Below are positions 52,831-62,908 of a DNA stretch of 64,000 nt, piece by piece. The position numbers and the translations under genes are program-made. Positions within the stretch are counted from its first letter, which is position 1, and each line of letters starts with the position of its first letter. Under the pieces are notes generated by a model. That model was not told where the DNA came from. It worked only from the letters and a program-made list of their open reading frames with translations, and did not search any database. Source of the DNA: Streptomyces vietnamensis (GTDB taxonomy: Bacteria; Actinomycetota; Actinomycetes; Streptomycetales; Streptomycetaceae); NCBI RefSeq assembly GCF_000830005.1, contig NZ_CP010407.1:1054001-1118000 (forward strand). Direction: 5' to 3'.

Positions 52831-54366
52831 TCAGACCAGGGCGCCGGTCACGGACTCGGCGGCGGCCAGGGCGCGGCCGGAGGCCACGTACTGGACGGCC
52901 TCCTCGATCTCGGGGGCGAGCCAGCGGTCGGTGCCGGGGCCCTCGACGGTCTCGCGCAGGCCGTCGCGCACCGCGGCCGTGGCCGGGGCGGGGGTCAGCG
53001 GGGCGCGCAGGTCGAGGGCGCGGGCGGCGGTGTAGAGCTCGACGGCGAGGACGCGGCCGAGGCCGTCGATGGCGCGGCGCAGCTTGCGGGCGGCGGCCCA
53101 GCCCATGGACACGTGGTCCTCCTGCATGGCGCTGGAGGGGATCGAGTCGACGGAGGCCGGGGTGGCGAGCCGCTTGAGCTCGGAGACGATCGCGGCCTGC
53201 GTGTACTGGGCGATCATGTGGCCGGAGTCGACGCCCGGGTCGTCGGCGAGGAAGGCGTTCAGACCGCGGTTGCGGGCCGGGTCGAGGAACCGGTCGGTGC
53301 GGCGCTCGGAGATCGAGGCGACGTCGGCGACGGTGATGGCGAGGAAGTCGAGCACCGCGGCGACGGGGGCGCCGTGGAAGTTGCCGTTGCTCTCGACGCG
53401 GCCGTCGAGGGTGACGACCGGGTTGTCGACGGCGCTGGCGAGCTCGCGGGAGGCGACGAGCATGGCGTGGGCGAGGGTGTCGCGGGCGGTGCCGTGGACC
53501 TGCGGGGTGCAGCGCAGCGAGTAGGCGTCCTGGACGTAGGTGCAGTCCGGGCCCGCGTGGCTGGCGATGATCGCCGAGTCGGCGAGCAGGGAGCGCAGGT
53601 TGCCCGCGCTGTCGCCCTGGCCGGGGTGCGGACGCATGGCCTGCAGGTCGGCGGCGAACACGGCGTCGGTGCCGAGCTGGCCCTCGACGCTCATGGCGGC
53701 GGCGATGTCGGCGGTGCTCAGCAGGCGGCGCAGGTCGTGGCCGGCGAGGACGAGCATGCCCAGCATGCCGTCGGTGCCGTTGATGAGGGCGAGGCCCTCC
53801 TTCTCCTCCAGGACGACCGGGGTGATGCCGGCCTCGGCGAGGGCCTCGGCGGCGGGCTTGCGCTCGCCGTCGGCGGTGCGGACGACGCCCTCGCCCATGA
53901 CGGCGAGCGCGCAGTGCGCGAGGGGGGCCAGGTCGCCGGAGCAGCCGAGCGAGCCGTACTCGTGGACGACCGGGGTGATGCCCGCGTTCAGGAGCGCGGC
54001 GTACGCCTCGGCGGTCTCGGTGCGGACGCCGGTGCGGCCGGTGGCGAGGGTGGACAGGCGCAGCAGCATCAGGGCGCGGACGACCTCGCGCTCGACCTCG
54101 GGGCCGGAGCCCGCGGCGTGCGAGCGCACGAGGCTGCGCTGGAGCTGGGTGCGCAGTTCGGTGGGGATGTGGCGGGTGGCCAGGGCGCCGAAGCCGGTGG
54201 AGACGCCGTAGTGGGGCTTGGCGTCGTCGGCGAGGGCCTTGACGACCTCGCGACTGCGGGCGATCTCCTGGAGCGCCTCGGGGGCGAGGGTCACCTGGGC
54301 CCCGAGACGGGCAACGGACACGACTTCGTCGGCGGAGAGGGCACCGACACCAACAACAACGTTCAT
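52831..54366 (-). CDS. hutH: histidine ammonia-lyase
   Basis: A 511-residue lyase that removes ammonia from histidine to give urocanate. The MIO cofactor tripeptide sits in EYGSLGCSGDLAPLAH as Cys-Ser-Gly; most HALs have Ala-Ser-Gly, but Cys-Ser-Gly is known in streptomycete HAL. Other conserved parts: YGVSTGFGALATRHIP, LRLSTLATGRTGVR, EGLALINGTDGMLG, VQDAYSLRCTPQVHGTAR, SNGNFHG and SSAMQEDHVSMGWAAARKLR. ATG 54366 is 128 bases from the divergent IclR gene, and three palindromic sites lie between them. Confidence 0.97.
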   Translation of the reverse strand: MNVVVGVGALSADEVVSVARLGAQVTLAPEALQEIARSREVVKALADDAKPHYGVSTGFGALATRHIPTELRTQLQRSLVRSHAAGSGPEVEREVVRALMLLRLSTLATGRTGVRTETAEAYAALLNAGITPVVHEYGSLGCSGDLAPLAHCALAVMGEGVVRTADGERKPAAEALAEAGITPVVLEEKEGLALINGTDGMLGMLVLAGHDLRRLLSTADIAAAMSVEGQLGTDAVFAADLQAMRPHPGQGDSAGNLRSLLADSAIIASHAGPDCTYVQDAYSLRCTPQVHGTARDTLAHAMLVASRELASAVDNPVVTLDGRVESNGNFHGAPVAAVLDFLAITVADVASISERRTDRFLDPARNRGLNAFLADDPGVDSGHMIAQYTQAAIVSELKRLATPASVDSIPSSAMQEDHVSMGWAAARKLRRAIDGLGRVLAVELYTAARALDLRAPLTPAPATAAVRDGLRETVEGPGTDRWLAPEIEEAVQYVASGRALAAAESVTGALV

Positions 54367-54422
54367 GCCCCTATGAAGCCGCAGGCGGGAAGGGGTCCGC
54401 GAGCCCCGCGGGGCAGCTCCTG

Positions 54423-54477
54423 TCTGGGATACCAGATATCCGGTCTGGGATCCCAGACAGTTGGTTTGGGACGTCCC
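54423..54477. promoter_or_regulatory. three in-phase palindromes between hutH and iclR
   Basis: Site 1 TCTGGGATACCAGA (54423-54436), site 2 TCTGGGATCCCAGA (54444-54457, perfect) and a weaker site 3 TTTGGGACGTCCC ending at 54477. The centres are 21 and 22 bp apart, two helical turns, which fits a multimeric regulator such as IclR. The same motif stands before hutU (46485-46498). Confidence 0.7.
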
Positions 54478-54494
54478 TGGTCTACTCTCGCCCC

Positions 54495-55280
54495 ATGAGC
54501 ATCGTCCCTGCGGCCGCGCAGGTGCTGGCCGTCCTGCGCTATCTGTCCCGCCAGGCCGCGCCCGTCCCCGCGGCCGCCATCAGCCGTGACGTGGGGCTGC
54601 CGCGCTCGACGACCTACCACCTGCTCGACACCCTGGCGGCGGACGGCTTCGTGGTCCACCTGCCGGAGGAGAGGCGTTACGGTCTCGGGCTCAGCGCCTT
54701 CGAGCTGGCCTCCGGGTACGAGCGCCAGGCGCCGTTCCAGCGGCTCGCGCGGGCCCCGCTCGCCTCGCTCGTGGACCGCACCGGGCACAACGCGAACCTC
54801 GCCGTCCTGCACGGCCGTGAGGTCATCTACGTCATCGAGGAACGCGCCCCGGGCCGCCCGCCCTTGGTCAGCGAGGTCGGCGTCCGGCTGCCGGCCCATC
54901 TGACGGCGAGCGGCCGGGCCGTGCTCGCACTGCTGCCACCTGCGCAGGTGCGGGCGATCTTCCCCGACCGGTCGGCGTTCGTGCAGCGGCACGGCGCCGG
55001 CCCCGCGACGCTGACGGCGCTGCGCGCCCTGCTGACCCAGGCACGGCGCCGCGGGTACGCGACGGAGGAGGGCGAGGTGACACCGGGCTTCTCCTCGGTC
55101 GCCGCACCCGTCCTGGACCACCACGCGCATCCGATCGCCGGAGTCGCGGTCACCTTCCCCGACGAGGCGGTCGACGAGACGGAGCGGCGACGGATCGCGG
55201 GGCACGTGGCACAGACGGCACGGGAACTGACCCGCCGCGTCGGCGGCGCGACGCCCGCCCCGGGTATCCCTTCCCCATAG
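54495..55280 (+). CDS. IclR family regulator of hutH
   Basis: A 261-residue IclR protein. The winged helix is at about residues 5-60 (AAQVLAVLRYLSRQAAPVPA, AAISRDVGLPRSTTYHLLDT), and the ligand domain has GHNANLAVLHGREVIYVIEE, GVRLPAHLTASGRAVLALLP, EGEVTPGFSSVAAPVLDHHA and HPIAGVAVTFPDE. It is divergent from hutH and adjacent to the TCTGGGATCCCAGA sites, which I take to be its operator; the remote hutU copy suggests that it also controls hutUG. The inducer may be histidine or urocanate. Confidence 0.9.
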   Translation: MSIVPAAAQVLAVLRYLSRQAAPVPAAAISRDVGLPRSTTYHLLDTLAADGFVVHLPEERRYGLGLSAFELASGYERQAPFQRLARAPLASLVDRTGHNANLAVLHGREVIYVIEERAPGRPPLVSEVGVRLPAHLTASGRAVLALLPPAQVRAIFPDRSAFVQRHGAGPATLTALRALLTQARRRGYATEEGEVTPGFSSVAAPVLDHHAHPIAGVAVTFPDEAVDETERRRIAGHVAQTARELTRRVGGATPAPGIPSP

Positions 55281-55662
55281 GAGGCGGAGCCACCACCGCA
55301 TAGGAAACGGGTGCCACCACCACGCAAGAGGAACACTTCTGACGACCTACGAGATCCCGCGGCCGGGACGCCCTCCCGGACTCGATCCCGGACTCGATTA
55401 CTTTAGGTAATAGCTCGATAATCCTGAGTTTCGAGGCGCTCAAGATCGAAAACCATCCGCCCTGGCCGGCGCGGGTGGGTCACCCTTGCGGGCCTTCCGC
55501 CACTTCTCGTTGACCGCGCGGCCGTCCGAGTGAAAAATCCCCCGTCGTTAACGCAGACTTTAACGATGTTTTGGCAGGTCAGGCCGACAAAAACAGCGTA
55601 AAACGGATGACCCGAAGATTGGGTCTCCCCAACCGGCACATCGTGGGCTTAACTTATGTGCC
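55281..55662. other. AT-richer intergenic region upstream of 55663
   Basis: About 380 bases with unusually low GC for the window in its second half (AAAAATCC, GTTAACGCAGACTTTAACGA, AAAAACAGCGTAAAACGG). No gene is supported. A -10-like TAACTT at 55650-55655 lies 7 bases before the ATG of the next gene. The AT-rich tract may hold binding sites for developmental or nucleoid proteins. Confidence 0.5.
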
Positions 55663-56163
55663 ATGACCTCCCCCCGCTCCACCTATGGAGGCGGTTACCA
55701 CACCGCGCCGTCCTTCCCGGACACCCCGATCTACGACTCCCTCGTCGCGGAGCGGGGCACGCCTCAGATCGCCCCGATCCGAGTGCCCGCCGCCTACGAC
55801 ACCGGCAGCAGTTACGCCGGGGCCGGAAGCGGTTCCTACCTGCCGGCGCTCCCCGCGGCACTGCCCGCCCTCCCGGCGGCGCCCAGCCCGCAGCCCGCGC
55901 CCGCCTACAACGGCGGGTACGGCTACCCGCAGCCCTCGCCGCAGATGGCCCCCGTCCCGCTGCAGGCCGCCCCGACCCCGTACATCCCGCAGCAGCAGGT
56001 GGCCCCGCGCGGTTACCCGGGCAGCCCGTACCCGCAGCAGCCCCGCCCGGCCGCCACCGGCTACGAGGCGATGCGCCCGGCGGCTCCGCGGCCCGCGCCG
56101 GTCCCGGCCCCCGCGCCGTACGACGACCCGTACAACCGCCCCTACCAGGGCGGAGGTTACTGA
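55663..56163 (+). CDS. DUF6643 Pro/Tyr-rich protein
   Basis: A 166-residue low-complexity protein. An ordered N-terminus (TSPRSTYGGGYHTAPSFPDT PIYDSLVAERGTPQIAPIRV) is followed by Pro-, Ala-, Tyr- and Gln-rich repeats such as PAYNGGYGYPQPSPQ and PYPQQPRP, ending PYNRPYQGGGY. It matches the streptomycete family I know as DUF6643; its function is unknown. There is no signal peptide or membrane segment. No ribosome site precedes the ATG, and the -10-like TAACTT ends 7 bases upstream, so the mRNA may be leaderless. The gene is followed after 53 bases by the MOSC gene. Confidence 0.75.
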   Translation: MTSPRSTYGGGYHTAPSFPDTPIYDSLVAERGTPQIAPIRVPAAYDTGSSYAGAGSGSYLPALPAALPALPAAPSPQPAPAYNGGYGYPQPSPQMAPVPLQAAPTPYIPQQQVAPRGYPGSPYPQQPRPAATGYEAMRPAAPRPAPVPAPAPYDDPYNRPYQGGGY

Positions 56164-56216
56164 CCGGCTCGCCCCCCGGCCCCCACCGGGGCCGGGGCGG
56201 CTGGCAGGATGAGGAC

Positions 56217-57050
56217 ATGCCGACTCCTGCGCTCCGCTCCGTCCACATCCACCCGGTGAAGGCCATGCGCGCGCTGGCCCGCGCGGAGGCCGAGGTACAG
56301 CCCTGGGGGCTGGCCGACGACCGCCGTTGGACCGTCGTCGACGCCTCGAACGAGGTGGTGACCCAGCGCCGTCACCCCCGGATGGCACTGGCCACGGCGG
56401 AACCGCTGCCGGGCGGCGGGATCTCCCTGTCCGCCCCCGGCCACCCCACGCTGGAGGTCGGGGTGCCGACGCCCCCACCTGTCACGCCCACGGTCACGGT
56501 GGAGATCTTCGGCAAGTTCGTGGAGGCGGTCCCGGCCGGCCCCGAAGCCGCCGCCTGGCTCTCGGCGTACCTGGAGAGCGACGTACGCCTCGTGCACATG
56601 GACGCGCCCGAGCACCGCCGGCCGGTCGACCCCGACTACGCGCTGCCCGGCGAGACCGTGAGCTTCGCGGACGGCTATCCGCTGCTCGTCACCACGACCG
56701 CCTCGCTCGACGCCCTCAACTCCCTGATCGCCCAGGGCGACCACGCCGACGAGGGCCCCCTGCCGATGAACCGTTTCCGGCCGAACCTGGTCATCGAGGG
56801 CACCGCTCCCTGGGCGGAAGACGGCTGGAAGCGGCTTGCGGTCGGAGAGGTCACCTTCCGCGTCGCCAGGCCCTGCGGGCGCTGCGTCGTCACCACGACG
56901 AACCAGCTCACCGCCGAGCGGGGCAAGGAGCCGCTGCGCACCCTCGCCCGGCACCGCACGAGCGAGGGCAAGGTCAACTTCGGGCAGAACCTCGTCCCCG
57001 AGCACACCGGCACGGTCCGGGTCGGCGACGCCGTGAAGATCCTGGACTGA
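56217..57050 (+). CDS. MOSC domain protein
   Basis: A 277-residue protein with an N-terminal MOSC_N beta-barrel domain (LRSVHIHPVKAMRALARAEA; WGLADDRRWTVVDASNEVVT; FADGYPLLVTTTASLDALNS) and a MOSC domain (FRPNLVIEGTAPWAEDGWKR; FRVARPCGRCVVTTTNQLTA, with the conserved Cys; EHTGTVRVGDAVKIL). This is the YcbX/mARC arrangement, which binds molybdenum cofactor through the Cys and reduces N-hydroxylated compounds. No ferredoxin domain is attached. The ATG at 56217 is preceded by AGGATGAGGAC. Confidence 0.9.
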   Translation: MPTPALRSVHIHPVKAMRALARAEAEVQPWGLADDRRWTVVDASNEVVTQRRHPRMALATAEPLPGGGISLSAPGHPTLEVGVPTPPPVTPTVTVEIFGKFVEAVPAGPEAAAWLSAYLESDVRLVHMDAPEHRRPVDPDYALPGETVSFADGYPLLVTTTASLDALNSLIAQGDHADEGPLPMNRFRPNLVIEGTAPWAEDGWKRLAVGEVTFRVARPCGRCVVTTTNQLTAERGKEPLRTLARHRTSEGKVNFGQNLVPEHTGTVRVGDAVKILD

Positions 57051-57196
57051 GGACGGCCCAGGGAGTTCGCCCGGAGAGTTCACCCAGAGAGTTCGCATCA
57101 CACTTCGCCCGCCCGACAGGCGGGGAACCCGTGCCCGGGGCACACTCGTTGGAGCAGTGGTGAACGAGGAGTGGTGAACAACTAGGGGGTCCACAC

Positions 57197-57805
57197 GTGC
57201 GCGCAGCCACCGGACTCTGGCGCTGGCGGCACAATCCCCTGCGCCGGACCACCGATCTCGTCGAGGCGTGGGTCGCCTTCGCGGCGGCCGTACTGCTCTG
57301 CCTCGCCGTGCCCCTGACCGGCTGGGCGGCCGGCACGTCGGCGTACGGCTCGCTGTCCCGCGCGGTCCGTACGCAGCAGGAGCAGCGGGTGGCGACCACG
57401 GCCCGGGTGGTGCGGCTCGCCGACGGGCCCGTGAGCGGCCCCAAGTCCGTCGAGACCGCCGGGGAGGAGCGGCTGCGGCGCTCCGTGGTGGCCCGCTGGA
57501 CCGCGCCGAACGGCTCGGCGCGCACGGGGACGGTGGCGACGGCCCGGCAGCACTCCGCGCCCGGCGCCTCCTTCCGGCTCTGGACGGACCGGGACGGGCG
57601 GCCGGTGACGCCGCCGATGCAGGCGGGAACGGCCCGTGCGCACGCGGTCATCGCCGGCCTGACGGCCGCGCTGCTCGTCGGCCTCCTGGTGGAGCTCGTC
57701 CGCCGCCTCGCCGTCCGCAGACTGGTGGTCCGGCGGTACGCGCGCCTCGACCGCGCGTGGGCGGCGGCGGGTCCCGACTGGGGCCGTACGGGCACGGGAA
57801 GCTGA
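57197..57805 (+). CDS. Rv1733c-like membrane protein
   Basis: A 202-residue protein with the pattern of the actinobacterial Rv1733c family: RRHNPLRR-type opening (WRWRHNPLRRTTDLVEAWVA), a first membrane helix (FAAAVLLCLAVPLTGWAAG), an extracytoplasmic domain of about 100 residues (TTARVVRLADGPVSGP; TGTVATARQHSAPGASFRLW; DGRPVTPPM) and a second helix (AVIAGLTAALLVGLLVELV). Function unknown. GTG 57197 follows AGGGGG. It is a single gene. Confidence 0.85.
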   Translation: MRAATGLWRWRHNPLRRTTDLVEAWVAFAAAVLLCLAVPLTGWAAGTSAYGSLSRAVRTQQEQRVATTARVVRLADGPVSGPKSVETAGEERLRRSVVARWTAPNGSARTGTVATARQHSAPGASFRLWTDRDGRPVTPPMQAGTARAHAVIAGLTAALLVGLLVELVRRLAVRRLVVRRYARLDRAWAAAGPDWGRTGTGS

Positions 57806-57999
57806 CCTCGGCGGCACGTTCGAGTTCGATCGCTCCCCGATCGAGGTCGACCGCTCCGGACCGGCGCTGACGCCTGCCCGGTGGCCATCGGCCTCCGGTA
57901 CGGGCGGGGGCCGGTGACCCGTCAACCCGGCGGCGCCGCGCGCGCTACGGTGGGGCATCGGATCAGCGGCGAGGCATGAGGCGGGGGCAGGGCACACCC

Positions 58000-60420
58000 A
58001 TGGCACAGGGCACGGTCCAGGTGACGCACACCGGCACATCGCGGTGGCGGCGCCGCACGGGTGAGTACCCCTCTCTCGCCGCCGCCCTGGAGGCCGCGGG
58101 CGACGGGGACGTGCTCACCGTCGCGCCCGGCACCTACCGGGAGAACCTCGTGATCCGACGGGCCGTCACCCTGCGCGGCCCCGAGGGCGGCGTCGGTACG
58201 GTGCGGATCGCGCCCCCGGACGGGGTGCCGCTGACCCTGCGCGCCTCCGTCACCGTGCAGGACCTGCACATCGAGGGGCAGGACGTGGCCGCGCCCGCGC
58301 TGCTCGTCGAGGACGGCACGCCCGAACTGCTCGACCTGCGGATCATGACCCGCTCGGCCGCCGGGATCGAGGTGCGGGGCGCCGCCCGGCCGACGGTCCG
58401 CCGCTGCACGGTCGACAATCCGGCCGGGGTCGGCATCGCCGTGCTCGACGGCGCGGGCGGGGTGTTCGAGGAGTGCGAGGTGGTCTCCGCCGGGCAGGCG
58501 GGCGTCTCGGTGCGCGGCGGGGCGCATCCGCGCCTGGAACGCTGCCGGGTGCACCACGCCTCCGGCGCGGGGATCGCCGTGACCGGCGAGGGCAGCGGCC
58601 TGGAGGGCGTCGGCTGCGAGGTGTACGAGATCAAGGGCGCCGGTCTGCAGATCGCGGCCCGCGCCGCCGCCCACCTCAGCGACTCCTCGGTGCACCGCAC
58701 CTCGGCGGACGGCATCACGCTCGACACGGACGCGGTGCTGACGCTCTCGGACTGCGACATCCACGACGTCCCGGAGAACGCGGTCGACCTGCGCTCGCGC
58801 TCGGTCCTGACGCTGACCCGGTCGACCGTCCGCCGCTTCGGGCGCAACGGCCTGTCGGTGTGGGACCCGGGGACGCGGGTGGACGCCAACCAGTGCGAGA
58901 TCCACGACAGTACGGGCGACTACCCGGCGGTGTGGGTGAGCGACGGGGCGACCGCCGTCCTGGACGCCTGCCGGGTGCACGACGTGCCGGACGCGCTGTT
59001 CGTCCTCGACCGGGGCTCGCGCGTGGACGTCGTCGACAGCGACCTGACGCAGGTGCGGAACACGGCGGTGTCGGTGAGCGACGGGGCCACCGCCCAGCTC
59101 GACGACTGCCGCATCCGGGAGGCCTCCACGGGCGCCTGGTTCCGGGACCACGGCAGCGGCGGCACCCTCGGCGGCTGCACGATCGACTCCGTGCAGACCG
59201 GGGTCATCGTCACCAAGGGCGCCGATCCCACGATCGACCGGTGCACGGTCACCTCGCCCGCCGAGGCCGGTTTCTACGTGTCGGCGGAGGGCCGCGGCTC
59301 CTTCCACGGCTGCCGGGTGACGGGCAGCGGCGGGTACGGCTTCCACGTCACGGACGGCTGCCGGACCATCCTGCGCAAGTGCCGTACGGAGCGGTGTGCG
59401 CGCGGCGGTTACGAGTTCCCGGAGGAGGGCGCGAGCGCCGAGGACTGCACCAGCGACGAGAGCGCCGTCCGCTCCTCCGTGCCCGACGGCGGCACGGTCC
59501 TGACGGCCACCCAGTCGACGGGCCTGCTCGGCACGGTGCCCGCGCCGCGCGCCCCGATGGCCGTGCCGCCGGTGGCCGCTCCGCCGGTGGCCGCGCCCGC
59601 GCCGGAGGCCCGCTCCTCGCAGGACGTACTGGGCGAGCTGGACGCCCTGGTGGGTCTGGAGAGCGTCAAGCTGGAGGTGCGGACCCTCACCAACATGATC
59701 GAGGTGGGGCGCAGGCGCCAGGAGGCGGGGCTCAAGGCGGCCTCGGTCCGCCGCCATCTGGTCTTCACGGGCAACCCGGGCACGGGCAAGACGACGGTGG
59801 CCCGGCTGTACGGCGAGATCCTCGCCTCGCTCGGGGTCCTGGAGCGCGGACACCTGGTGGAGGTCTCCCGGGTGGACCTGGTCGGCGAGCACATCGGCTC
59901 GACGGCGATCCGCACGCAGGAGGCCTTCGACCGGGCGCGCGGCGGCGTCCTCTTCGTCGACGAGGCGTACGCCCTTTCGCCGGAGGACTCGGGGCGGGAC
60001 TTCGGCCGTGAGGCGATCGACACGCTGGTGAAGCTGATGGAGGACCACCGGGACGCGGTGGTGGTCATCGTCGCTGGGTACACGGCGGAGATGGAGCGCT
60101 TCCTCACCGTCAACCCGGGTGTGGCCTCGCGCTTCTCACGGACCATCACCTTCGGCGACTACGAGCCGGAGGAACTCCTCCGGATCGTCGGCCAGCAGGC
60201 GGACGAGCACGAGTACCGGCTCGCGCCGGGCACGGACGAGGCACTGCTCGCGTACTTCGAGAAGCTCCCCAAGGGCCCTGCGTTCGGCAACGGCCGTACG
60301 GCGCGGCAGACCTTCGAGTCGATGGTGGAGCGGCACGCGGGCCGGGTCGCCGCGCTCGCCGAGGCGAGCACGGACGACCTGACCCTGCTCTATCCGGAGG
60401 ACCTGCCCGAACTGCCTTGA
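58000..60420 (+). CDS. right-handed beta-helix / AAA+ ATPase fusion
   Basis: An 806-residue protein. Residues about 10-500 form a parallel beta-helix: a pectate-lyase-like opening ([31 protein letters not shown]) and then roughly 20 repeats of about 23 residues (for example [60 protein letters not shown]). A Pro/Ala linker at 510-545 leads to a CbxX/CfxQ-EccA-type AAA+ domain: [20 protein letters not shown], Walker [21 protein letters not shown], Walker [14 protein letters not shown], sensor [16 protein letters not shown], arginine finger [12 protein letters not shown]. This ATPase type occurs in type VII secretion and in Rubisco activases. There is no signal peptide, so the helix is cytoplasmic. 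The 3' end overlaps the convergent membrane-protein gene by 31 bases. Confidence 0.9.
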   Translation: MAQGTVQVTHTGTSRWRRRTGEYPSLAAALEAAGDGDVLTVAPGTYRENLVIRRAVTLRGPEGGVGTVRIAPPDGVPLTLRASVTVQDLHIEGQDVAAPALLVEDGTPELLDLRIMTRSAAGIEVRGAARPTVRRCTVDNPAGVGIAVLDGAGGVFEECEVVSAGQAGVSVRGGAHPRLERCRVHHASGAGIAVTGEGSGLEGVGCEVYEIKGAGLQIAARAAAHLSDSSVHRTSADGITLDTDAVLTLSDCDIHDVPENAVDLRSRSVLTLTRSTVRRFGRNGLSVWDPGTRVDANQCEIHDSTGDYPAVWVSDGATAVLDACRVHDVPDALFVLDRGSRVDVVDSDLTQVRNTAVSVSDGATAQLDDCRIREASTGAWFRDHGSGGTLGGCTIDSVQTGVIVTKGADPTIDRCTVTSPAEAGFYVSAEGRGSFHGCRVTGSGGYGFHVTDGCRTILRKCRTERCARGGYEFPEEGASAEDCTSDESAVRSSVPDGGTVLTATQSTGLLGTVPAPRAPMAVPPVAAPPVAAPAPEARSSQDVLGELDALVGLESVKLEVRTLTNMIEVGRRRQEAGLKAASVRRHLVFTGNPGTGKTTVARLYGEILASLGVLERGHLVEVSRVDLVGEHIGSTAIRTQEAFDRARGGVLFVDEAYALSPEDSGRDFGREAIDTLVKLMEDHRDAVVVIVAGYTAEMERFLTVNPGVASRFSRTITFGDYEPEELLRIVGQQADEHEYRLAPGTDEALLAYFEKLPKGPAFGNGRTARQTFESMVERHAGRVAALAEASTDDLTLLYPEDLPELP

Positions 60421-62774
60421 TCGGCGGCCTCGTTCGGCACCCGCTGGTGGGGCAGGGCGGGCGGGAGCCGGTCGAGGAGTTCGGAGCGGTGGCGGGCGAA
60501 GGCCGGATCGGCCTGGTAGTCGGAGTGGCCCAGGATCGGTTCGGGCAGCGGGTGCTCGCGGGTGCGGCCGTACGCGACCGGGTCGAGCAGCACCGCTCCG
60601 TCGACGGCCGGCCGGCCGTCCTCGGCGGGCACCCGGACGGGGCCGCCGATCGGGTCGGTGGCGCGGTACAGATTGCTCCAGCAGTGCACCGTACGGTTCA
60701 GGGCACGCAGCGCCTCGGGGCCGAAGTACGCGGGGAACCAACGGCCGTAGAGCCGCTCCAGGGGTGAGCCGTAGGTGAGCAGGGCGACCCGGCCGCGGGT
60801 GGCGGGCCGCAGCTGCCAGACGGCGGCCGCGGCGAGGACGCTGCCCTGGGAGTGCCCGGAGATGACGAGCCGGCCGCCGGTGCTCCGGGTCCAGGAGCTC
60901 ATCCGCCAGGTCAGGTCGGGGACCGCGCGCTCGGCGTAGCAGGGCGGGGCGAAGGGGTGGGCGGCGCGGGGCCAGAAGGTGCCGACGTCCCAGAGGATGC
61001 CGATGGTGCGGCGGGCGGAGGCGTCCCGGTAGGCGCGGCGGCCCCAGGTGACGAAGAGCAGGAAGCCGAGGCCGATCATCCAGGAGCCGATGGCCTGGGC
61101 GGCGGAGGCGAGGGAGGCGATCGCCGGGTGGGCCCCGTCGAAGGCCCGCCCCGGCACGTTTCCGCTGGCCCAGGCGCCGGCGACGGAGGCGGCCCCGAGG
61201 AGCAGGGTCGCGCCGGAGACGACGCCGACGAGGACGGGCGCGGAGTCGGTGAGCGAGGCGCGGGCCCGGTCGGCCGCGATCTGTCCCGTACGGACCGGGT
61301 CGGGTTCGCCTGCGACCCCGTAGTCGGCCTCGACCGAGGAGCGCAGGCGCCGGGCGTCGAGGAGCGTCCGTACGACGAGGAGGGCGGCGGGCGCGAGGAG
61401 CAGCAGGAGCAGGACGGGGATGACCGAGGCCTGCCAGCTGAGGAGGACGGGCGGGCCGATGCGGACGCCGCCGCGGGCGGCCGGGCCGCCGAGCCAGTCG
61501 GCGACGCGCTGCGCCACTCCCCCGGACATGACCCCGCCGAGCGCGCAGGCGAGCATGGCGACGGCGGGCCCGCCGAGTCCGCGCAGCGCGGTACGGGGGT
61601 CCCTGTGGGGCCGCTGGAGGAGCAGGGCGACGACCCCGAGGGCGACGACGAGGGCGCCCTGGACGAGAGTGAGCGCGCCGAAGGCGGCGTTGCCGGGAAG
61701 GGTTCCGGAGGAGGGCCGGCCGGGGCGGGACCAGCCGGCGTGCACGGCGGTGAGCACGAGGAGGGCGAGGGAGCCGGCGGGCAGCCAGGAGACGAGGGCG
61801 CGCTCGACGCGCAGGTCGAGGCGGCGCTCGCTGCGGCCGCGCCGGCAGACGACCCAGAGCACGACGACGGCGAGGACGGCGACGGCGGCCTGGAGGACCC
61901 GGCCGAGGACGGGGTGGAGGCCGGGGGCGCCGGCGTCCTGGCGGGCGGCGGCCGTGACGAGGGCGGCGGCGACGGTGAGGAAGCCGGCGGCGGTGTGGGC
62001 GGCCCGGAGACGGGCGACGAGCCGGCGGCCGTACCAGAAGCCGGGGCGGCCGAGGGCGGGGCGGAGCTCGACGGGACCGGCCGGGTCGGCGGCGTCCGCT
62101 GCCTCCGTGTCGGACGGGGTCTCGGGGACGGGGACGTCGTATCCGGTGGGCGGGCGCTGCGCCTCGTACGCGCTCCAGGTCCGGTTGGAGAGGTACCAGA
62201 GCAGACCGACGAGCGCGGTCGGCACGACGGCGGCGAGGGCGAGACGGCGGCCGGGCGCCGACCACCAGCCGCCGCGGCCCTCGGAGAGGAAACCGAGCCA
62301 GGAGTACGCGTCGGTGCAGGCGGGGGTGGCGGCGCACTGCCAGGCCGTCAGGTCGAGCGCGACCTCGCAGGCGGCGGCGGTGAGGAGCACGGTGAGGGTG
62401 AGGGCGACGAGCCGCACGAGGACCCCGTAGAACCGCACGAGCCCCGGCCTGCCCTGGGCGGGCGGCCGCATCCAGTGCGCCAGGTTGGCCACCATGAAGG
62501 GCAGGAGCAGCAGCCACAGGGCGCGGGCGCCGTCGCCGGAGGTCAGATTGGACCAGCAGTACGCCTCCGGGACGGGACGGGCCGCGTACCGTTCGGGGTG
62601 GTCCTCGGCGTCGAGGTCCTCGGCGCGCCGGTACACGGCGGCGGTCCGGTCGCCGGTGACCCGTACGGTCCTGGGGTCGTCGAGCATGGACTCGGGGGTG
62701 GCTCCGCCGACTCCGTGGACGAGGAGTTCGAGCGCCGCGCCCCCGCTCTCCGGGGCGGGTGTGGCAGGGGACAC
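60390..62774 (-). CDS. polytopic membrane protein with lipase-like C-terminal domain
   Basis: A 794-residue protein. The N-terminus reads [20 protein letters not shown], the start of an alpha/beta-hydrolase-like sheet with an HGVGG oxyanion motif. About ten membrane helices occupy residues 80-600, and a cytoplasmic C-terminal region contains the nucleophile elbow [40 protein letters not shown] and [15 protein letters not shown] (possible catalytic His). The hydrolase-like fold is therefore split by the membrane section. The GTG at 62774 follows GAGGAAG. The substrate is unknown; a lipid ester is plausible. It is divergent from the DeoR gene. Confidence 0.82.
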   Translation of the reverse strand: MSPATPAPESGGAALELLVHGVGGATPESMLDDPRTVRVTGDRTAAVYRRAEDLDAEDHPERYAARPVPEAYCWSNLTSGDGARALWLLLLPFMVANLAHWMRPPAQGRPGLVRFYGVLVRLVALTLTVLLTAAACEVALDLTAWQCAATPACTDAYSWLGFLSEGRGGWWSAPGRRLALAAVVPTALVGLLWYLSNRTWSAYEAQRPPTGYDVPVPETPSDTEAADAADPAGPVELRPALGRPGFWYGRRLVARLRAAHTAAGFLTVAAALVTAAARQDAGAPGLHPVLGRVLQAAVAVLAVVVLWVVCRRGRSERRLDLRVERALVSWLPAGSLALLVLTAVHAGWSRPGRPSSGTLPGNAAFGALTLVQGALVVALGVVALLLQRPHRDPRTALRGLGGPAVAMLACALGGVMSGGVAQRVADWLGGPAARGGVRIGPPVLLSWQASVIPVLLLLLLAPAALLVVRTLLDARRLRSSVEADYGVAGEPDPVRTGQIAADRARASLTDSAPVLVGVVSGATLLLGAASVAGAWASGNVPGRAFDGAHPAIASLASAAQAIGSWMIGLGFLLFVTWGRRAYRDASARRTIGILWDVGTFWPRAAHPFAPPCYAERAVPDLTWRMSSWTRSTGGRLVISGHSQGSVLAAAAVWQLRPATRGRVALLTYGSPLERLYGRWFPAYFGPEALRALNRTVHCWSNLYRATDPIGGPVRVPAEDGRPAVDGAVLLDPVAYGRTREHPLPEPILGHSDYQADPAFARHRSELLDRLPPALPHQRVPNEAADQGSSGRSSG

Positions 62775-62908
62775 TGAGGGGACTTCCTCTCAGGGTGGGA
62801 AGATGCGACGTCGGCAACAGGATCGCGGAAGGCCGTGCGACCGCGCACGGTCCCTCACCGAATCCGACACTCATTCCCTTGTCTCCTGCGGAAGGACCGG
62901 CCCCGGCG

